DNA of 60,000 bases from Nematostella vectensis (Eukaryota; Cnidaria; Anthozoa; Actiniaria; Edwardsiidae), in NCBI RefSeq assembly GCF_932526225.1, contig NC_064048.1, forward strand, positions 12,285,665 to 12,345,664, given 5' to 3'. The translations under genes and the position numbers were made by a program. This document shows positions 10,876-22,444 of the stretch, piece after piece. The notes beneath the pieces were generated by a model. The model worked only from the letters and a program-made list of their open reading frames with translations, had not been told where the DNA came from and made no database searches. The first letter of the stretch is position 1, and every line of letters starts with the position of its first letter.

Positions 10876-13800
10876 ATGGCAGGCAGGTTCCCAATCAATA
10901 AAGACTTGGAGAACTTCTCAAGACTCTTGCGTCTTCTCATTGATGGAGGAACAGAAGCGTTTCGAATCGTGTTCAGCCGGCTCCACCCTTCCCTTAGCGC
11001 TTCCTTGAGTCTCCACCAAATAACACTGTATGGCTTATGGAGACCTCCAAGAGGCAAAAAGAAGATACTCACTGACAAGCAGTGGTATAAACTATACCCA
11101 CCCACTGGATCACCAAATATTCAAGACTTTGACATCACTCTTCTTTTTGTCCTCTTGAGGAACATTTGTCCATCCTTGAAGCCTCCGCCTAAAGGATGGG
11201 ATATATTGCCATCAATTGCGGATAACTCTCTTGAAGCCAACCTTGTTAGAATCAGGTGCTTGAGGAATGAGCTATATGGGCATATCAAAGCTGCAGCTTT
11301 AAAAGATGTCGAGTTTGAAGACTACTGGAAAAGGATATCTCTCCCTCTCATCGCTCTGGGCATCAGTGCAGATGAAATAGACGATCTTAAGACACGCCCA
11401 TCAGAAGAGGTGATCAGACCCATCCACGAAGTCCGCCAAAAGCTCGATGATGTGACGAACAAAGACCTTGATGAGGCTGAAAGGGTCGAGTTCGCAAAAC
11501 AGGAGAAAGGTATGTGGTCATCTAGAAGTGACGCACTGAGGAGGACGATCCTGCAAAAGTACAGACAATGTAGGTGATTCTGTGTCCAGCTTTCCGTATT
11601 CTACTTCTATCATAACTGTTTGCATAGTAGTGCACTGAAAAAGTGAAAACCGTTGCGCATCGAGTTGTATTTTCCAGCGCCCCCGCAGATTTTGTTATAT
11701 ATTTGGTCTTTTTTACATTTGTTTGATTTCAGGGGAAATCAGTTGGGGGGGGGGGGGGGGGGGGGTCAATGTTCGTGTCTTCTTCAATTTACAAAGGGAA
11801 CGTTTCGAGAAAGAAGGGGGTCATTCATTGTTTTCCGTGCATTTCCTTATATTTCTTGTTACATTTTTAAACCAAATATCTGTAAATAGGGGGGCGGGGA
11901 CCTGCTTGACAATAATAACATAATAATTAACAGCAACAACCACGGCACCAACATAATACTGTAGCTTTAGCGAGTTGCAAACTGTTAGCTGACAAATGTA
12001 CAAATAATTGTGTTTACAATTTTTTCACCAGTGCTTTACCATGGTAGCTTTCTTTAAAAAGAAAAAAAACCTTTCCGAAGTAGGAATTTCTGAAGTAGGA
12101 ATTGTGTGTGTAGGGGGAGGGGGTTATAATAAAATTACCCAAAGAAAAGAGCTTGTGGGTGAATCAAGGATTTTCCGTGGGGGGGGGGGGCATCCCAAAA
12201 GGCATTAAAGGATGAAACATCAAGGGATCGGGCGTTTAAGATTTCTTGTTTGGACATTGATTGGTTATTTCACTTTAGTCCCAGTGGAGATCTTGGTGAA
12301 AGGGCCTGAGGCGGAGCGTGCGTACCGAAAGGCGTTGCTAGAAGGCAAGGTCCAGGTGTATCGCGGGCGCATCATGCTGATTGGTCAAGATCGCGCGGGA
12401 AAGACGAGTCTGAAAAAATCTCTGCTTGGACTCCGTTTTGACCCTCAAGAAGAGAGCACCGAGGGAATCGAGGTAGACCCATCTAGATTTGAGGTGGATG
12501 TCGAACAAGTTCGCCCCTGGCAAAAGTCCGACGAGACTGAGTCTGTGAGTCAGTCGGATGATGCCATTGCTCTAATGGTATATGAAAATTTGCGTGCCCG
12601 AAAGAAAGATGAGCAGCCAATACGTGTTGGCGAAGATCGTTTGTCAAGCATGCAGAAGGAAAAGGTAATTTTCCATATAAGAAACACTAAATTACCCTAT
12701 TGTTACAGAAACTTCGTATTTATAGCAACAATATTTATGTTTTGTTAGGTGTTAGAGGCTTTGAAGGATTCTATGAGTAAATTATGGCTTGAGGAAAACC
12801 TGGTTCAAGAGCCGCCAACGTCAGTAAAACAAGAAGATCTGGATGAGTCTGAAACCACTGTGGGCATACCGGTACCCGATTGCCGATGGCAACTACCAGA
12901 GAGGATTGAAAAGAAAATTATTGATCTACTACGCAAGGGGGACAACAGTCTATCAGAAAAACGCAAGGAGATAGTCCTGGACGCGTGGGACTTTGCAGGA
13001 CAACACTTGTACTACGCCACACATCCGGTGTTTTTCTCTTCCAGGGCAGTCTACGTCCTCACGCACAATTTGAGCAAAGACCTGCGTAAGAAGGCGGAGC
13101 CTTGCGTACGACAGGGCGTGGTTAAAAAAAAGCTTGACAACGCAAACAATGAGACGAACCTGGAGAACCTGATCTCGTGGCTAGTCACAGTCCACTGCGT
13201 CCAGAACCTGGAGGAGCGAGATAAGGATTGCAAACGTTTCCCAGAAAAGACAGACACAACCCTCACTTCTACGACAAAGCACTTACGCCCTCCTGTACTC
13301 ATAGTGGGTACACACGCTGACAAACCCAGCATTCCAGTTGAGCAGGCGCACGCAATCCTGGCCGAGACAATTTGTGGTAAGAGATACGACGAGCACGTGA
13401 TTCGACCGTTCTTTGCTGTAGACAATAGCAAGTCGTCAGATGAAAAGGGAATACAAGATCTAAGAACCAAGATCGAAAGTGTGCTGAAGTCAGAGCCGTA
13501 CATGGGAGAGACGCTACCCGCCAAATGGTTCAATTTCGAGAAGGCCATAGCGCAGCAGATAGAGCGCAATGTCTACTTCCTTCAGCTAAGCGAGGTACGG
13601 CGTATCGCCCAATATGAGTGCTTCATCGCAGACGATGTAGAGTTTAACACCATGCTCAACTTCTTCCACGATCTGCGGGTGATCGTCAAGCACGCGGGCA
13701 CGGTAGTGCTGCAAAGTCAGTGGCTCATCAATTTGTTCAAGAAGCTGATCACAATACGCACCTTTAATGAAATGGTAAGGTTTCATTTCTATTAGTCAAC

Positions 13801-16800
13801 AAACAATCAATAATGATACATACAGGTTATATATACTTGTATATACTTGTTGAAGTAACTAGTTGGAGCATAACCTTTAGAGTTTCCATTTGATGTCATC
13901 CACTTCATCGATGAAGTGTAGTTCATTTTAACTTTTCATTTTTATCTCTTTTTCGGTTTTCGTTCATTTTGGTACCAATGTGGGTAAAACCGATTTTGTG
14001 TGAAATAAATTAACCATTTAATAAGAATACAACATTAAGCATATTCAGCTAAATCAACTATTTATTACATTTTGGGTTCCTGCAGGATCCTTCCCGCGCA
14101 AAGCACTGGAAGACCCTAGAGGAGACGGGAGTCCTTCACCAATCTTTAATAGTTGACGTGTTTGGCGAGTTTGTCCCTGGTAACAGCCAGACCCAACAAG
14201 ATCTTCTATCCATGATGGAGCGTTACGGTCTGGTCGCCAGGTTTAACGCACCAGATGAAAACGGCAAGGAATCACTGCAGTATTTAGTCCCAGCCCAACT
14301 CACCTCCTCGCCAGAGTTTAAAGTTTTTCCCAAAGATGGCGACCCCTGTGCTCTGCTCATTCACTTCCCGGACGGCTTTGTCCCCCATGGCTTGTTTCCG
14401 CAGCTTGAATCTCGACTCGTTAAGCATTTTGGCTTCAGAAGCCCATCACGTCTGTTTCGAAATGGTGCACGTTTTGTCATCGGTACGAAAAACCAAAACG
14501 ACTTGTTTCTCCTTTGTGGTAAACGCTACATCAAAGTCATTCTAACCCTTACCACGTGCACTGGTGACGTGTGCGAACAAGGACTCGCTGTTCGAGTGCG
14601 CATGCTTCTTGAAGAATCTCTTGATGAACTGTCACGTGACTGGGACTGGCTAGGACACATGCGCTATGAGTTTTGCGTAGAATGCAGTGTATGTGCATCT
14701 GAGAACTGCCAGGAACACGGTAGGACTGGCTGCGGGGATCAGGACTGTGTTCACGTGTTGAAGTGCGTCCATGGTGGTGAGACGCCATACCGATGTGATC
14801 GAGTGTTTGGAGACGGGTTCTACCTCCCTGGTCTGACGCGATGGTTCAATAATGAAGTAGAAACTCAGGTGAGTCGTTATTTTGCTTTCGTAAGCTTCAC
14901 CTTTATTCTTTCTTTGAAATAAGGCCCGATGCAAACATCGTGCTCATGAATTTATAATTATTATTATTTGGACCGGGTTAACGACGGTTCGACGTCTATC
15001 AATGTATAGATCTGACGCGCGCAAAGCAAAATAAAAGCCACATAAGGGCTACCCAAATATCAAACAAAACATGTACAACATGTCGGATGCGGATCAGGAA
15101 TTCTGCTCGGATTTAACATAAAATATTGACGTTTATCGGTTTTTTTTTACCGAACGTGATGGATAGTCGAAAAATTGTCTTACTGCCCAGCCTTGGTAAA
15201 AAAAAAAAAAAAAAAAAACTACGAGTTCGGTGGTAGAATTGAGACCCCTTCCCCACGTATTCGTTTTTGTTTGAAAACGCAACATTTTTGTTCCGTTTTC
15301 AAAAAGATCCGCGTCCACACGAAGCGTTTTGATTTTGATACGACCCGTCCCCACGAAAACGCAGAAACGGTACGAAAACGAAAACAAGCCGTACAACGCA
15401 TGCGTTCTCGCGCGCCAAGTGGACTGGACCTGAGTTGTCACGCCATCGTTTTCGAAGGTTCCGTTTTCGTCCGTCCCCATGGCACCGGAAGCGTATCGTT
15501 TCCAAATTGGACTCTGGACGATACCTGTATCTGTATCAAAAAGGTTGCGTTTTCAAACCAAAGCAAAAACGTGGGGACGGGGTCTGACATGGCACGAATC
15601 TAGATCAATACTGAACAAATACGAAAGTTGGCAATAATCAGATAAATCAGTGCTCTCTTCGTACTATGTACTATGTGTTTTCAAAGCTATTTCCGTTAAA
15701 TTGCAGCTATTTCAGTGCAAGAAAACGTAGTAGGGAAAGTCAAATTCGATGTTTAAGCCTGACTACGAACTACCCCAGGCGAACTAGTGAGGTTATCACT
15801 GGAAAGCCAAGGTGTTCTAGTTTTATTTTTAGTTTTGCTTTTTCCTTGACCTTGATGGAGTTCGCCCGCTCTTGCTGTCATTTGAGCATAGCGTATAGGT
15901 TGAAATAGCCATGCATAGTTGTAAAAAAAAAAAGTCTAAGAGAATTGCTTTCGACAGAGAAACTTGCAAAATTATCCCCCGAGCTGTCAAATTCAATGTG
16001 CGCATCTTTCGCCACTCAGAATCCCGGTAAAAGCGAAAATTCGAGAGCTTAAAATTGAGAAAAATTAAATTGCGCGATACAAAAGAACATCGTCTTTAGG
16101 GGTCCGACTCGAGTCAGAACAAGCAAACGGCCGCTGATGCGCAGACGGTAATAATCGCAAGCTCCAAGATTTGCAGCAAAAATACAAACGACAGTATCAT
16201 TCTTTTATTTAATATATTTTATTATTGGATTAAGCTAGGGTAACATCAATCACTATAAAGTTTCTGTATGGAGCCCCCCTCCCCCAATAATTCGAGGCTT
16301 GCTAAGGCTATTTGAATTATATTACTTACAATGTTTTTGTGGGTGAGTTTATTTTACGTTTCTCCGTAATCTTGCGCTAATTTCCAGTAGTTTGAGTTGC
16401 ATCTCTATTCTTTCAAGTTTTCGGTCAAAGAAATCGAAACTAGCATTGTCTACGGTGACTGGGTGTGCTTACTCGCCCAAATTTGCAAAAAAAAAAAAAT
16501 TTCAAAGCCATGTTTTTTGCCGTCGATTACCGTCTTTGTGATACATTTGTGGGACCATATGGCTGCTATTATACGTTATATCTTTACTCATTGGCTATTC
16601 ATACGCGCGTGATTGACATGTCGGATCTATGAATCAAGTCCAACACGGCAGAATAAAGTTTGGCATGGTTCTGCACAGCAAAAGCACGATATACACACCC
16701 AGTCACCTCGCTGTTGATGTTCCAAATTGTTTTGATTCCTTAAACGGAAACTCCGTTAAATGCAAGTCAACCTCGTCTGGTGCGACGTCTGAATATTTAT

Positions 16801-17974
16801 TTTAATAGGTGCTTTTGGTCTGAATATGATGATTTAAAATAACTCCTATTTATCTGGAATGTTTTGCTGGGCATATGTTATCCCCTCCTTCTCTCCTCCA
16901 ATGCCCCTTCGACTTTTGTGTGATGAATTGTATTTTTGCAGGACTATGGCATTGAATGTTGTGGGATAATGATCGATGGTGAAAGCGACATGGAAGTGTT
17001 GAAAGACGTGGTTGAACAGCACAAGCAAGAAATCATCAATGAATGTTCGAGTCCCCAGGCAGGTCAAACAAGAGATGATGTATCTCGTACCATCCAGGAG
17101 TGTATCACAAACTGGCAAAGAGGTGGCGGGCGCAAGCTGTTCCAAGAACTTACAGTCCTCCAAGATGAGAAGACTTTACTATCTTGGCTTGACTGTGACG
17201 AGAATGGGAACAATAGGAGCAGATACATTGCGAATCTACTGTTGAAAGGTAATGTAAAATACATGACATATATCATTCACAGTAAATCTAACTTCTTTAT
17301 TGATAATTTTACTGTTGTGGTCTCCCATCTACCATTCTGTCCGCAGACATTTGAATGATGGTGTTTTTATTTTATTTTATTTTTTTGTTAAAGAAAAAAA
17401 AAACAGCGCACCCGCTCCACTAACAATCCCTTTTTTGCTCAAAATCCAAGATGGCGGTTTTTTGCTGTTTTCTTTTCTATCGCTCAGCTCTCTGACAAAT
17501 AATCCTGGATCCCTCTCTTTTTAGATTCACTCTCATCAGATCAAAGCTAGAATAGAACTGTTAAGAACCAAACAGTCTTGTTTTTTTTTTTTTGTTTTTT
17601 TTTCTACAGGCAAACACATCCTTCAGTCGCCGCTTGCTAGTCTGGAACTCGTTGGAATAGAGGATATTGCTTGCATTCTAACAACCAGCCATAAACCGGA
17701 AGCCTGGAAATCAGTCGCTCGATGTCTTACAAAGGAGACGTTGATCGAAAGCTGTGTTCATGATTACCGCGATACCTTGGAGCAGTGTACTCAGGTTTTA
17801 CTTGCGTGGACACGCAAAGAGGGACGAGGAGCAACCCTGCGTCGAGTATTCAATGCTCTGAGACGGTGCCAAGAAAGGCAGAAGATGCCAGAAGTTGCCT
17901 ACTCTCATATCTATGAAAAACTCGCAAGGTTTGTGACCGGAGAAGCCAAAAAAAGCGTAGTAGAACCCCAATAA
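10876..17974 (+). CDS. HEPN(DZIP3-type)-ROC-COR-Death-fold protein, six coding exons
   Basis: Predicted exons 10876-11509, 12279-12664, 12749-13774, 14086-14868, 16942-17248 and 17610-17974 all have GT-AG borders and join in frame (phases 1, 0, 0, 0, 1) to about 1166 residues. Residues 1-211 resemble the DZIP3-type HEPN domain, with motif RNELYGH at 130-136 (R-x5-H). ROC GTPase: P-loop GQDRAGKT 247-254, G3-type DFAGQ 421-425, THADK 528-532. COR follows to about 940, ending in a Cys/His-rich stretch. Exons 5-6 are helical; exon 6 (about 1055-1140) resembles a Death domain (VLLAWTRKEGRGATLRRVFNAL). ROC-COR is a GTPase-dimerisation pair known from DAPK1 and LRRK proteins, and Death folds recruit signalling partners. 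HEPN domains often cut or bind RNA. Start: ATG 11 bases after acceptor GCAG. A stress or immune switch is inferred. No kinase or LRR is seen. Confidence 0.85.
11740..12055 (+). repeat. Intronic segment shared with the second HEPN gene
   Basis: From the poly-G tract onwards, intron 1 here resembles 24580-24870 in intron 1 of the HEPN-TPR gene, in the same orientation. Shared landmarks are TCATTCATTGTTTT, CCAAATATCTG, GCTTGACAAT, CTGTAGCTTTAGC and GTTGCAAACTGTTAGCTG. It is either a duplicated intron or two copies of one dispersed element. Confidence 0.75.
15243..15584. mobile_element. MITE with about 41-bp imperfect TIRs (GACCCC...GGGGTC)
   Basis: The left end GACCCCTTCCCCACG and right end CGTGGGGACGGGGTC are inverted copies. 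Similarity continues inward to GAAAACGCAAC / GTTGCGTTTTC. TGA flanks both sides (15240-15242, 15585-15587), a possible 3-bp target duplication. It lies in intron 4 of the HEPN-ROC gene. Open frames here (15133-15603) are element interior, not exons. Confidence 0.8.
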
Positions 17975-18201
17975 CTCGATCTCGAATATCTCAAATTCGT
18001 GAGACTTAACGGGGTTAAATTGTATAAGACGATAATTCATCAAAATCATGTAAAAGTACTTGAAAAGTACTGTGTATACTTGAATTTTCGGAAATTTGTG
18101 AAGTTTCATTTTTTGATAGTTCGTTTTCCGTATAGCTATCTGATCAATGGAGAGAGGGGACTGGGGACAGTTGTCTAGGTAGGATAGCTGGCTCCACATT
18201 C

Positions 18202-18207
18202 AATAAA
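18202..18207 (+). terminator. Candidate polyadenylation signal of the HEPN-ROC gene
   Basis: AATAAA is the first one met after the stop at 17974, giving a 3' UTR of about 250 bases, before the MITE at 18273. Confidence 0.45.
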
Positions 18208-18272
18208 TAGCGAACCAATCAAACAAGAACTGATCCTTACAGGTCCTTGCTCTCAAACCTCTCATAATCATT

Positions 18273-18499
18273 GTGTAGGTCCAGATAATATCCAAACCCC
18301 CCCCCCTCCCCCTATTGCGGGGGGCGGAGGTATGAACCCCCATCTCTCTGGAATTTCCAGCCCCTTGGAAAAAAATAATACAGTAACTGTTAAATGGACT
18401 GGAAATTCCTGGGCGTTTGAACCACCCACCCCCCACCCCTCGGAATTTCGAATCCCCTCAATGGGGAGGGGGTATGGAGGTAGGTTTCTGGAACTACAC
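18273..18499. mobile_element. MITE, GTGTAGTTCCAGA family, copy 1
   Basis: The 227-bp element starts GTGTAGGTCCAGA and ends TCTGGAACTACAC, with similarity continuing into C/G runs. ATT flanks it on both sides (18270-18272, 18500-18502). The second copy at 42609-42781 also has a 3-bp flank duplication (AAT). Confidence 0.85.
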
Positions 18500-18502
18500 A
18501 TT

Positions 18503-19287
18503 CTGTGGATCTTTTAAGATATAAAAAGGAACGTTATATTCATCCGGGACTTGTGTCTATTGAGCTGATCAATCGGACGTTGAAGTCGTAGGTAGGCCGC
18601 CTATTGGGATTTATGAATATTACTAATTCTATCATTTTTATTAAAATGTAGTAAGTGGAATTTAATAGAATTATTTTTTAGTCATGTGACTTCCATTCAG
18701 AGGCGATACGGAGGCATTAGCCAGCTTTAAATATGCCCATAGAGTCTGGTGACAAGAGAGTGCAAGTGAAACGCATTTCTAACCCTCATTTCTCTCTTGG
18801 TTAATACAAAAAGGCGATGCAGGATTACTGATACGCGTTTGAGTAGTTTAAAAAAGAATGGCCAAGCTGAAGAAATGTGCACAAAGCTTGTTCCCAGTAC
18901 AGAAAGGCGATTTATACGTACCATGAAGCATCAAGTATGTACACAAATACCGATCACTATAATCGGCTAATGCGCATATCTGCATTGATATAATCTACCC
19001 TCTTCGACTGGTAAATACGATAAGATGCGATGGAGGCGTAGTTAACGTACACTAGGACTGGTGGCGAGACTAAACTTATGTCGATGTATTTACTAAAAAT
19101 CAGGTTTAAAAGATAACCTCGTCGCAGGCGAGAATTTACTTCTAAGCCTAACAATTGCTTTTATAAGTGATAGTAAGTCAAGGGTCATAGTGTTACTGTG
19201 ACCAGTCAGATTTCCTCAAAGCTCAATATGTAAAAAAAAAATGTCTTTACGTTATTCTGGCCCCAAGCAAACCCTTTGCATGGAAAC
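18503..19287. other. Intergenic, nothing recognised
   Basis: Short ORFs only on both strands, none with a recognisable domain. Confidence 0.5.
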
Positions 19288-19292
19288 CAATA

Positions 19293-20020
19293 CAGTAGCG
19301 GATCTAGGGGAAGGGCTAAGGGGGTAAAACCCCCCACCCCTCCTTGCTTTGGGCTGAAAGAAAAGAAAAGCAATCTCTAGCGACCTCACATGGGATGTCC
19401 CACTGTGACCACGTTTGCAAAACGTCAAATCGTAGGCTATATGCCCTGCACTTACTTAAAAAGTGTGGCGTTAAAGAACTGGACTTAGTCACTGTTTATT
19501 GCTCTCTAATACGATCAGTCATAGAGTACGGTGCGGCGGTGTACGCTGGCCTGCCTGCGTTTCTTTCAGATGGTCTAGAGCGTATCCAGAATTGAGCGCT
19601 AAGAATAATCTTCCCATCCAATAGTTACAATGGTGCCTTGGAGAAAGCCGGTCTTGTCTCGCTTAAAAATAGACGATTTACGCTTTGTCAACAATTCATG
19701 AGCTCCCTGTGTAAGGAAAACCCTTTACATTGCCTAGCCTTTAGTAGGTCGGTCAAGGGAGTCAACCAGTACAATCTAAGAAGATCTGCTCCCATGAAAC
19801 CAAAAATATGCAACACTAATCGCTTGTCAAATTTTGTTACTGTTAAGTATCTTGATAATGTAATGTCGTAATGTTGTTATCGCTTAGCTTGTGTGTGCTA
19901 ATTACCTGTAATTCAGTTTCTAACTGCGAGGGGTATTTAATAAACAAATCTATCTATCTAATAATACCCCCTCTTCCCTTTGTCACTGAGCCCTTTAGCG
20001 AAAAGCTAGATCCACCTCTG
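19293..20020. mobile_element. CAGNNGCGGATCTAG-family element carrying a CR1-like fragment
   Basis: The left end CAGTAGCGGATCTAGG and right end CTAGATCCACCTCTG are the same family as 7047-7201. CAATA flanks both sides (19288-19292, 20021-20025), a 5-bp target duplication. The 728-bp length is explained by a reverse-transcriptase remnant sitting inside it. G-rich and C-rich arms of the original MITE remain at each end. Confidence 0.85.
19350..19945 (+). pseudogene. 5'-truncated CR1-like retrotransposon reverse transcriptase (C-terminal end)
   Basis: One reading frame encodes the C-terminal part of a non-LTR retrotransposon RT: RRLYALHLLKKCGV, VYCSLIRSVIEYGAAVYAGLP, then LERIQ. It is broken by an in-frame TGA at 19593-19595 and continues in the same frame (EKAGLVSLKNRR) to a stop near 19871. 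The 3' end has a short (ATCT)n-type tail (about 19948-19962), typical of CR1/L2-like elements. The catalytic RT core is missing. CR1, L2 and Crack clades cannot be separated from this piece. Confidence 0.8.
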
Positions 20021-20518
20021 CAATAGCCCAATTTCTAGTTCCACTATGACCGCTGGACTTACAGACTAAGGACGCATAAATACAGTGTAAGCCTCGACTT
20101 GATGCAAATTACATGCGCATACCAGAGAATCCTCCGGAACTTGTAATAAAACAATGCAAAAACCTGTGAATACTTCATGATATCTTTGGTATTTGCAATC
20201 GATGTAATTGAAACCTGGGCTTGCGCTGTATTTATGCGTCCTCAGTGGAACTCGAAACTGGACTATTCGCAGTTACCTCGGGCGTTGACCGGTAACCAAT
20301 GGGGGATCACCAGAATAAACAGGATGTCGAAAAAGCAGCACAAGCGCAAGCACTCAACAACAGTGCAAAGCTTTAGAATCAATTAGAAGTTACTCCCTAG
20401 AAGTAACGCCAGCCAGGCAGGTAGGTTACGCATACTAAATTGTAAGGCGAGAATCATCATCTTCGATAAAAAACTGGCATTTTTTTTAAGGAAAGCCCAG
20501 GTAGCCCAGGCTCACGCA

Positions 20519-20605
20519 CAGGTAGCCCAGGCAATGGTTGCTTGTTCGTAGCTCGGAATTCGGCTGTTCTGAGAGGGGACGAGTGAAGCGTTTTTTTGTG
20601 AAATG
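20519..20605 (+). repeat. Internal repeat pair of the 1.6-kb element, copy 1
   Basis: CAGGTAGCCCAGGC...TTCGTAGCTCG.AATTCGGCTG..CTGAGAGGGGACGAGT...TTTTTTTGTG recurs at about 21343-21435, so the subterminal region is present twice in direct orientation. This suggests an internal duplication or a nested relative. Confidence 0.75.
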
Positions 20606-20814
20606 TTGTCAATAAAATTGCCTTAAAACTAAGAAGATGCCTTGTTGTTGTCAAATTCACGTGTAATACACAATTTGGGGGGTTTTCTTAACGGAATTTA
20701 TGACTTCTCTCCCCCTACGAAGGAAAGAAACAATGTTGGAGGCGCCATTTTCGGTAGCTTCGATACTTCGATTTATTACTCCTATAAGTAGCTTTCGCTA
20801 ATACTAGGAGGCCG

Positions 20815-21125
20815 ATTTGTTTATCGACAGTGTTAAGCACTGTCACTGGGGGTGGTCACTGCCAGAGGGTTTATTGCGTCCCCAGTGGTTCTTTTACGTC
20901 CCTTCGGTTCAGGTTAATGTAGTGCAGCTTGAAGAGACGGGACCTCCGGTTTAGTGTCCTTATCCGAGAAGACTGGAAACACGGGAGAATAACTTCAACT
21001 CACTTGTGACAAATTCGATTCAAGGCAGGAACCCGGAAAAATCCCCAGTTTGAGCCAGCATTCGAACCTGGGCCACAGCGGTGAGAGGCCGACGCGCTAA
21101 CACACTAGGCCACCCGTGCTTCCAC
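20815..21125 (-). mobile_element. tRNA-Glu-derived SINE
   Basis: On the minus strand, box A TGGCCTAGTGTG (21101-21112) and box B GGTTCGAATGC (21058-21068) lie at tRNA-like spacing. An anticodon-loop stretch CCTCTCACCGC (CTC) matches tRNA-Glu. The acceptor stem does not close, and a unique tail of about 230 bases follows (GGACACTAAACCGGAGGTCC, then GTGCTTAACACTGTC). These mark a SINE rather than a working tRNA gene. The 3' limit is approximate. Confidence 0.75.
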
Positions 21126-21340
21126 TCAAATACCGTCGAAATTCGAGAGGAAAAAACAACAAACAAAATATTTTTATCTCGCAGACCTATGCCAGGGTTC
21201 ATACATTCGATATGTGGCAAAACATCCGAGCTAAACTATTTTCCCTGGCCACTAGCCGTATTTTAAAACGAGAAAGTAGCCACAAGCATCCTTGACCGAC
21301 GCAGTTGTACGGTTAGTTACGCTTGACCGCGCTGGAAAGG

Positions 21341-21435
21341 AGCACAGGTAGCCCAGGCATTGCTTGCTGCTTGTTCGTAGCTCGAAATTCGGCTGATCTG
21401 AGAGGGGACGAGTAAAGAGTTTTTTTGTGGAATGT
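21341..21435 (+). repeat. Internal repeat pair of the 1.6-kb element, copy 2
   Basis: Partner of the copy at 20519-20605; ends next to the hairpin at 21434. Confidence 0.7.
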
Positions 21436-21494
21436 TGTGAGGTTCTTACACCGAGGATATATTGGCTTTACCTCGTGTAAGAACCTCACAACTG
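21434..21494. repeat. Hairpin, about 21-bp arms
   Basis: GTTGTGAGGTTCTTACACCGAGG pairs with CCTCGTGTAAGAACCTCACAAC around a loop of about 15 bases, with one bulge. It lies inside the 1.6-kb element. Confidence 0.75.
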
Positions 21495-22417
21495 ACGTCA
21501 CAAGCCAATAACAGTGCTTATGCTGATAACATGTTATATCAGTACCTCTCAATCAACTGCATAAGTTATCTCACGAGAAACTGAACGCTAGATCCGCATA
21601 TCTTTAGATCGCTAGACCGTTGTATCACTAGACCGTTGGGTCGATGGGTCTCTAGCCGAAGATGGGCTCGATGGGCTCTATACCGAATTTTACCAGCCGG
21701 GGTAGGGTGATTCGCATCAATTTGACCTTGCCTTGTATCCCTGAGTCTTTACCGACGTCCCTTCAAACCTAATTACCACCCAACTTATAGAAAATGTCGA
21801 AATAAAATCTGTCTATCTATCATTTATCTTTTTATTCATCTGTTTGTTTATATTTCTTTCCTTGTTTGCTATCAATTCTATCTATAAGCGCAACGGACAC
21901 CCTCGGTACCGTATACCTTTCAATAAGATAACAGGTATTTTTTTTTCATCTCATTTTTTGGGGAATTGGAATGATTTTTTTTTAGCAAATCCCTAACGGC
22001 TTTTTCGTCCGTCGCGCCACTTGGTCAAACATACAAACTCATACAAACTCTGTACGCTCACTCGCCGTGAGCCTGGGCTACCTGTAAGGAAAGTGGAAAG
22101 TTAATTCTTCAATGCGTACCATAATAATAATTTATTGCTCTATTATCAATATAAACTGTTCAACAGCGCATAATTAAAGATTCCCGCGTATAATAACTAA
22201 CGATTTTACGCGTCATATCTCATTTCGTGTGTCAAAGCACCCGGAAATAAACAAAAAAAAAACGAAGAGGAGTGGGGAGGGGAGCCAGGTGAACCATGAA
22301 ATCTAGAAAGGTCGAGTTTTTATTTGTGGTATTTCGCACAAAACATTCAAAGATGGAGTCGGGCGGTTGTTAAGTCAAAAGACATCATATAATTATTGCT
22401 AAATCTTTCTTCTTCAG

Positions 22418-22439
22418 GAATCATTGACAAGTTGTGACG
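22418..22439 (+). other. Candidate 22-bp 5' UTR microexon of the HEPN-TPR gene
   Basis: A pyrimidine tract and acceptor TTTCTTCTTCAG (ending 22417) is followed 22 bases later by a consensus donor GTAAGT (22440). The next acceptor on the strand leads into the HEPN ATG at 23353. Short and unproven. Confidence 0.25.
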
Positions 22440-22444
22440 GTAAG

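Larger units (their letters stand above)
20496..22084. mobile_element. 1.6-kb non-autonomous TIR element with 9-bp target duplication
   Basis: The left end (from 20496) contains CAGGTAGCCCAGGCTCACG, and the right end 22066-22084 is its exact reverse complement, a 19-bp perfect TIR. TAAGGAAAG flanks both sides (20487-20495, 22085-22093). The left end has two extra C bases outside the TIR. No transposase frame lies inside. A SINE and internal repeats do. Confidence 0.75.

Noticed and set aside
15133-15603. ORFs of 60-142 codons on both strands
   Set aside because: They fall inside an inverted-repeat MITE in an intron of the HEPN-ROC gene.
21048-21125. Functional tRNA-Glu(CTC) gene on the minus strand
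   Set aside because: A and B boxes are present, but the acceptor stem does not close and a SINE body follows.
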